From Engraulis encrasicolus (taxonomy: Eukaryota; Chordata; Actinopteri; Clupeiformes; Engraulidae): a stretch of 64,000 nucleotides of DNA. Location: NCBI RefSeq assembly GCF_034702125.1, contig NC_085857.1, forward strand, positions 56,144,077 to 56,208,076. Reading direction: 5' to 3'. The translations under genes and the position numbers were made by a program. This document shows, piece by piece, positions 58,827 to 64,000 of this stretch. Numbering within the stretch: position 1 is the stretch's first letter; each line of letters opens with the position of its first letter. Below the pieces are notes generated by a model. The model saw only the letters and a program-made list of their open reading frames with translations, had not been told where the DNA came from and did not search any database.

Positions 58827-59420
58827 TTAGTGAGTGATTAGTGGAGAGCTTCTTGCCTGGTCGATCACAACAGGCTGACGAATCACAGGCTGGATCACTT
58901 GTGGTGCTGCGTGCTGGTTAACCAGTAGTTGGACGGTCTGTGGCACCACTTGCGGCTGATTGGCCAGCTGTTGGCTGATCACATGATGTTGGCTGGTCAC
59001 ATGATGCTGGCTGGTGACTGTTGCTACTGTCTGGTAAGTTGGTGATGATGGAGATGATGCTTGCAATGGTTCACACGGTTGGTAGGATGTAGGGGAGGCC
59101 AATTGGATAGCTGGTTGCTGATTGGTGACTGGTGATGGTGTCATCATGGGTGCCAGTGGCTGATTGGCTGGTGGTGGTGATGTCATCATCGGTACTGGTT
59201 GCTGATTGGTGACTGGTGATGTCATCTGCTGTACTGGTTGCTGATTGGCTAGTGGTGGTTGGGGCATGGGTAGGTGGGTGGGGCCCTGGGGATAGGGGCA
59301 GAAGCCTGGTTGGGGGGCCTGGGAGAGGGGCGGAGCCGAAACAGCAGACGAGTACGAAGGGGGGAGGGAAGCGAAGAGACCGGGGGGCGGGGACTTGCCA
59401 CCAGAATCTTCGTTTTGGAG
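58827..59420 (-). CDS. Proline/glutamine-rich exon, possible N-terminal exon of the LITAF-domain gene
   Basis: A - strand open frame of about 197 codons after a strong pyrimidine tract (acceptor near 59421). It contains LPPSYSSAVSAPPL (a PPxY-type WW-binding site), then imperfect repeats NQQPVxxMTSP, and ends VIRQPVVIDQ before CAG|GCAAGA, a possible GC donor, or 13 codons later at TAA. LITAF proteins have Pro-rich N-termini with PPSY sites. But the phase (0) does not match the exon at 35182 (needs 1), and 24 kb separates them. It could be another gene. Confidence 0.5.
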   Translation of the reverse strand, partial: LQNEDSGGKSPPPGLFASLPPSYSSAVSAPPLSQAPQPGFCPYPQGPTHLPMPQPPLANQQPVQQMTSPVTNQQPVPMMTSPPPANQPLAPMMTPSPVTNQQPAIQLASPTSYQPCEPLQASSPSSPTYQTVATVTSQHHVTSQHHVISQQLANQPQVVPQTVQLLVNQHAAPQVIQPVIRQPVVIDQARSSPLITH

Positions 59421-59577
59421 GGAAGAGGATGGAGGGAAGAGGAAGGAAGAACATGGAGGAATACGGAAAGAGAGGACGGAAGAACATATCAATGTAAGAT
59501 ATTTGAATAAAAGTGTCTGCCAAATGTAATGTCAATATAATATAAACAAGGATGAAGAGGAAGAGGAGAGATGACAG

Positions 59578-60087
59578 TTTCCACCCATTTACGACGCTCA
59601 AAGTTGCCCAAAACTTCATTCTGTAGAGTTGCTGACATCTAAAATGAGGCATAAAGAACTTTGGTAGTTCACCGTTTGTTTAGAAACAACGCCATTCTTG
59701 CAGGGTGTTCCGATCGCCGATATGGCCAAGTAATGAGATGGTTTAAGCAAAGGAGATATGTCCAGTGTATCAATCCATGCCTCCAGTTCACCTAGAGGAC
59801 GCTGTGGAGAGAGCGCAGCCCATTCATTCATTCATTCACTCGTTGGCGCCCCTAGAGTGCAGTACCACCCGGAAAAGTAGTGAGTAAACACTGGACTAAT
59901 CTCCTTTGCTTAAACAATCTCATTACTTGGCCATATCGGCGATCGGAAAACACCCTGCAAGAATGACGTTGTTTCTAAACAAACGGTGGACTACCAAATT
60001 CTCTATGCCTCATTTTACATGTCAACAACCCCACAACTCTACAGAATGAAGTTTTGGGCAACTTGGAGCGTCGTAAATGGGTGGAAA
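59578..60087. mobile_element. Foldback element, 510 bp
   Basis: TTTCCACCCATTTACGACGC at the left is mirrored at the right, and the match continues through AATGAGGCAT, CGATCGCCGATATGGCCAAG and AAGCAAAGGAGAT. Arms are about 200 bases. Confidence 0.88.
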
Positions 60088-60413
60088 GTACAGGCTTATA
60101 AGGATGGCTAATTCGATGCCCGGGTTAACCACGGCAAATGCCCTATGTTAGCATCGGCTAACTAGCGCTGGATTTCGGATTGCAGAGGACCTATGAGGGT
60201 GAGGTATGTGGCAAAAGTTATCGCTCAGCATCACTAGTTAACACTACGTAACCCATTTCACACCAGATTATCCCTTTAACTGCATGCATAACCAGTTTTA
60301 GTTCGGCCCGCAATATCATTCCAGCATTTAATTTTGGCACCCAGAGAATTTGAGTTTAACACCTCTGATCTAGCTCTACCGCTTGAAGAGAGAGGAGAGA
60401 ATTTTCAGCAATA
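60088..60413. other. Unannotated stretch
   Basis: No gene or known repeat recognised. Confidence 0.5.
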
Positions 60414-60415
60414 TA

Positions 60416-61590
60416 CAGTCATGGCCAAAAGTATTGGCACCCCTTCAATTCTGTTAGACAATACTCAATTTCTTCCAGAAAATGGTTGCAATCACAAATT
60501 CTTTGTTATTAATATCTTCATTTGTTTTTCTTGTAATGAAAAAACACAAAAGAGAATGAAAAAAAGTCAAATGAATGATCATTTTACACAAAACTCCAAA
60601 AATGGGCCGGACAAAAGTATTGACACCCTCAGCCTAATACTTGGTAGCACAACCTTTAGACAAAATATCTGCGAACAGCCACTTGCGGTAACCATCAATG
60701 AGCTTCCTATAACACTCTGCTGGAATTTTAGACCATCCTTCTTGAGATTTGAAGGGTGCTTTCTCCAAACTGCCATTGTGAGACCCCTCCACAGGTTTTC
60801 TATGGGATTAGGGGGTGGACTCCTACATTATGCAGCAAAATTTGTTGATAGTCTTTAGACTTCATAATTTCATGCACACGGTCAAGCAGTCAAGTGCCAG
60901 AGGCAGCAAAGCAACCTCAAAACATCGGGGAACCTCTGCCATTTTTGACTGTACGGACCAAGTTATTTTCTTTGAAGGCCTCATCTTTTTTCCTGCATTC
61001 ATTTGAATGGAGAGGAAAACACTGAGGCCTTCAAAGAAAAGAATACGGTCTGTACAGTCAAACATGGCAGAGGTTCCCTGATGTTTTGAGGTTGCTTTGC
61101 TGCCTCTGGCACTGGACTGCTTGACCATGTGCATGGAATTATGAAGTCTGAAGACTATCAACAAATTTTGCTGCATAATGTAGGAGTCCGCCCCCTAATC
61201 CCATAGAAAACCTGTGGAGGGGTCTCACAGTGGCAGTTTGGAGAAAGCACCCTTCAAAACTCAAGAAGGATGGTCTAAAATTTCAGCAGAGTGTTGTAGG
61301 AAGCTCATTGATGGTTACCGCAAGTGGCTGTTCGCAGATATTTTGTCTAAAGGTTGTGCTACCAAGTATTAGGCTGAGGGTGTCAATACTTTTGTCCGGC
61401 CCATTTTTGGAGTTTTGTGTAAAATGATCATTCATTTGACTTTTTTTCATTCTCTTTTGTGTTTTTTCATTGCAAGAAAAACAAATGAAGATATTAATAG
61501 CAAAGAATTTGTGATTGCAACCATTTTCTGGAATAAATTGAATATTTTCTATCAGAATTGAAGGGGTGCCAATACTTTTGGCCATGACTG
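60416..61590. mobile_element. Palindromic Tc1-like transposon derivative
   Basis: Flanked by TA on both sides, with ends CAGTCATGGCCAAAAGTATT and its complement. The whole 1175 bases is one inverted repeat of about 580-base arms meeting at about 61002. Each arm contains the same 3' part of a Tc1 transposase relic (GCFAASGTGCLDHV-like, MKSEDYQQILLHNV, VWRKHPSKLKKDGLKFQQS), broken by stops. No arm has a full transposase. Confidence 0.92.
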
Positions 61591-61603
61591 TAGTAGGACT
61601 ATT

Positions 61604-61926
61604 GGGCAGTCATGGGTAAGCGGTTAGGGAGTCAAACTTGTAACCCAAAGGTTGCTGGTACGACTCCTGATCTGCCAAGTTGGTGGAGGGAGTAATTAAC
61701 CAGTGCTCTCCCCATGCTCCTCCATGACTGACCCTGAGCATGGTACCGTCCTGCCGTGCTGCTCCCTTTCGGGTGCCTTTGGGGGCTGCCCCCTTGCACG
61801 GGTGAGGCATGAATGCAATTTTGTTGTGTGCAGTGTGTAGTGTACACTTGTGTGCAGTGGAGTGCTGTGTCACAGTCACAATGGGACTTGGAGTCAAGTG
61901 GGCTTTCACTTTCACTTTCACTTCAC
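61604..61926 (+). mobile_element. tRNA-derived SINE (copy 2)
   Basis: GGGCAGTCATGGGTAAGCGG head with A box and B-box-like GGTACGACTCC, the same body as copy 1 (GGAGTAATTAACCAGTGCTC, CATGGTACCGTCCTGCCG), and a CTTTCA-type tail. Confidence 0.85.
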
Positions 61927-61932
61927 TATTAC

Positions 61933-62016
61933 CTTCAGACATTTGCTTAACCATCTTGTTAGTCTCCTTCACGATGGCTTTGATCTCCTCAGTGTCATCC
62001 TTTATGTCCAGAAGGG
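61933..62016 (-). CDS. Candidate short exon, helical segment
   Basis: On the - strand, a (CT)n tract and TCCAG precede 84 bases in phase 1-1 encoding LLDIKDDTEEIKAIVKETNK, MVKQMSE, then donor G|GTAATA. The charged heptad pattern suggests a coiled coil. The product is not recognised and no neighbouring exon is found in phase. The SINE tail begins six bases past the donor. Confidence 0.45.
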
Positions 62017-62018
62017 CT

Positions 62019-62019
<1 letters not shown>

Positions 62020-62070
<51 letters not shown>
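62020..62070. repeat. (GA)n microsatellite
   Basis: About 50 bases of GA on +. Confidence 0.95.
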
Positions 62071-62075
<5 letters not shown>

Positions 62076-62079
62076 TGAG

Positions 62080-62130
62080 ACGATGGCTTTGATCACGATC
62101 ACCTCTGTATCGTCCTTTATGTTCAGAAGG
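62080..62130 (-). pseudogene. Partial duplicate of the candidate exon
   Basis: On the - strand, LLNIKDDTEVIVIKAIV repeats the first 15 codons of 61933-62016, on the far side of the (GA)n tract. Confidence 0.65.
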
Positions 62131-62685
62131 AACACACGCACGGCGGATGCTCAATGAAAGACACACAGGATTCAAAACACGGTGTCATATAGACCGCTGA
62201 GCACCACGGCGAACAAACCGGTGTGATAGCTTTTACGCACCAGATTCTCGTGCAAATGTAGGCCTACATCTACTTGTACGAGGCTACGGCAAGCGATGTG
62301 GGACAAAGGTGTGGCAGGAAGCGAATGCCAACATAAACAGAGATTACACAAGCTTCGATATGGTCACCAAATATTTTGGGACTGTCATTTATGTTATGCC
62401 TACACTTTGGAATTAGATCAGAGTCTTGTACTTACACGGGTATATTTGACTTACCTCAACGGTACCCTACCCTGTACTCAACTTTACAAACAGTTACAGG
62501 GCACATGGAAATCCGGTGCATACAAAAGCTACCACACCGGACAGAATCACGGCGGATTCTCTCTCTCCCCACGGGTCTCACAAACACAGGCTTCACACAC
62601 ATAGGAAACACTGGTCTTACCTTAACTGGTACATCAGGTCCATGCGCCGCGTTGTGCATGCTAACGTTACTTTAGCCGGTGCTGT
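62131..62685. other. Unannotated stretch
   Basis: Overlapping short open frames on both strands (62296-62755) without a recognisable domain. Confidence 0.4.
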
Positions 62686-62928
62686 TCATCCAAAGTCACA
62701 TCTATTCGAGACGCCCCAAACGTCTCCAAAGCAATTTGGCATTGAATATGAGTAGCCGCGAGGATTTGTGTTTCGTGAGGCTCCGTAGTAAATTGTTAAG
62801 TCGTAAAATCCCATGCGAATGGTCTTCCACACATTCTCGCCAAACAAGACACAGGGGAAACAAAAATCTTTTCTGTTGTACCACTCACTTTGAAATGATC
62901 GGGTAGTTCTAATTTTCTGACCGGTCAC
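62686..62928 (-). pseudogene. TTF-type zinc-finger fragment (hAT/ZMYM1-like)
   Basis: On the - strand: RSFQSEWYNRKDFCFPCVLF, then GENVWKT. In an adjacent frame NLLRSLTKHKSSRLL follows. This matches the TTF zinc-finger region (FQxxWYxxxxWLxY...CFPCxLF...W...GF.DWKNL...L..H..S) of hAT transposases and their ZMYM1-like derivatives. The tryptophan-rich middle is deleted and the frame is broken. Confidence 0.6.
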
Positions 62929-64000
62929 CTGCAGACAGTAGCAAACCCTTCAGCTCTGTCGGTCCTCCATTCTTTATCACATATTTTCCCCTTGGAAATC
63001 CAACTTTGAGAGTGCTCTTAGTTTCGTTATGAAATCCACTTGTAGCAGTCAAAGTGAACAAGCTAGCCAACAACACCGACTGACTGTATTGTGAACTTCA
63101 GATTCGCTATGACGTAACTGGCCAGCAAGTCTCTCAACGCCAGAAGGAGTCTGCGGCCAGGCTACTGCTCGCCTCACTACTGTATCTGTCAGTGGGCGTT
63201 ATGCCAAAGCGTTCAGAGTAAAGAAATGATAATCACCCGTAGAAAATAGTAGAAAATTATCAGGAAATGAGGGCACACCATACATACTTCTATTAAGTGT
63301 ATAAAAACGTTTAATACAATATTACCAGGTTGCATTCACAGAACGAGCAAAATGGCGCATGCGCTCAAGCTTGTTAACGAGGGATTGCGCAATCCGGGGT
63401 GAGGCCAGTTCAGAGTTGGCCCAAATTCAGAGTATTCGGAGCAATTTGACATGAAATGGGCAAATATTACGATTTTGGCCACGGAAATGATTGAAAATGA
63501 GTGAAACTGTTTAAATACTACTCAAATGGTAGTTATGGTGCAGATGCTCGAAAACAATTGCTGTTATTGTTACTATTATTCACATTTACTGCATCTCATC
63601 ATTCTCATGTGGAGCTGGTGAGGCCGTGCCTCCCCTGCCGTATTGGAGTGCACGTGCCTGTCGCGCTACTGTAATTGAGTAGCTTTTTTGTGTACTTGTA
63701 CTTTTTAAACTACTTTTTAAAATGTGTAATTTTACTTTTACTTGAGTACATTTTCTTTCGAGTAATGTACTTCGGTACATTTTACAGCACAAGCTTTACT
63801 GAGTTAAAAAAAAAAAAAAAACACTAGAATTCAAGCCTAGTTTATAAAGAGTTGGCGCGTGCAACCTCTCACTCAAATGCTGATGGCTGACATCGAGGCT
63901 GATGATGGAGATTCACTTAACTCAGAGGAGATCAACACAGCTGTTCTTCCTCTAACCCAGTGCACCCCTTGCACGTCTAGAGGCAGAAGACGCTGATTGT
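62929..64000. other. Unannotated stretch to window end
   Basis: A fish DNA-transposon-like AGTAAAAGT-rich segment (reverse orientation) is at 63670-63785. The last 150 bases have no recognisable feature. Confidence 0.4.

Noticed and set aside
59071..59652. Longer alternative minus-strand frame overlapping the Pro/Gln-rich exon
   Set aside because: It runs in another frame through the foldback element and the same proline-rich DNA; it lacks the PPSY motif and shows no coherent repeats.
61604..61680. Possible tRNA gene
   Set aside because: It has A and B boxes but no complete cloverleaf, and it continues into a SINE body shared with 4755-5053.

Overview
The window looks like nuclear DNA of a ray-finned (teleost) fish. 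The reasons are a fish-type NLR immune receptor gene with FISNA, NACHT and 58-residue LRR exons, teleost-style introns, tRNA-derived SINEs, Tc1, hAT-like and Penelope-like elements, and a very high density of (GT)n/(AC)n microsatellites. The species is not identifiable by eye. The frequent TAGGCCTA words and the microsatellite load would fit a clupeiform or gadiform fish, but that is a guess. Two single N bases (43440 and 48641) show it is an assembly.

Layout. (1) 1-1040, + strand: the last two coding exons of a protein kinase N gene (pkn1-like), with two broken copies of the start of the last exon in the CT-rich intron before it. (2) 1041-7363: 3' flank with minisatellites, a SINE, a hAT-like MITE and unannotated sequence. 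(3) 7364-29190, + strand: one large NLR gene. I could assemble 19 exons by eye, every junction in phase 2, giving 4152 coding bases (1383 residues plus stop) with no in-frame stop. It has a start exon, five or six copies of a short exon with the motif CVSMKSD, a novel short exon, one 1848-base FISNA/NACHT exon, nine LRR exons and a tiny last exon. Nearly every repeated exon is hugged by (GT)n. Its third quarter carries a recent 2.53-kb tandem duplication that copied one LRR exon. (4) 29191-34721: 3' UTR, MITEs and unannotated sequence. (5) 34722-35182, - strand: the two exons of a LITAF/CDIP-type zinc-binding membrane domain. A proline/glutamine-rich open frame with a PPSY motif at 58827-59420, same strand, may be its far upstream exon. 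(6) 35264-58800: mostly transposable elements. They include a Penelope-like element with inverted arms and hammerhead-ribozyme-like motifs, a composite inverted/tandem repeat region, a decayed cysteine-rich gene fragment, a non-autonomous Ty3/Gypsy element with LTRs and a 5-bp target duplication, a LINE 3' end, and a TTAA-flanked DNA transposon with a 65-bp hairpin. (7) 59578-64000: a foldback repeat, a fully palindromic Tc1 derivative, a SINE, one short - strand candidate exon and a relic of a TTF/hAT-like zinc-finger protein.

The three host genes share no obvious pathway: PKN is a Rho effector kinase, the NLR is a cytosolic innate sensor, and LITAF proteins act at endosomal membranes. The main interest is the NLR locus as a microsatellite-rich exon-duplication site, and the unusual transposon architectures to its right.
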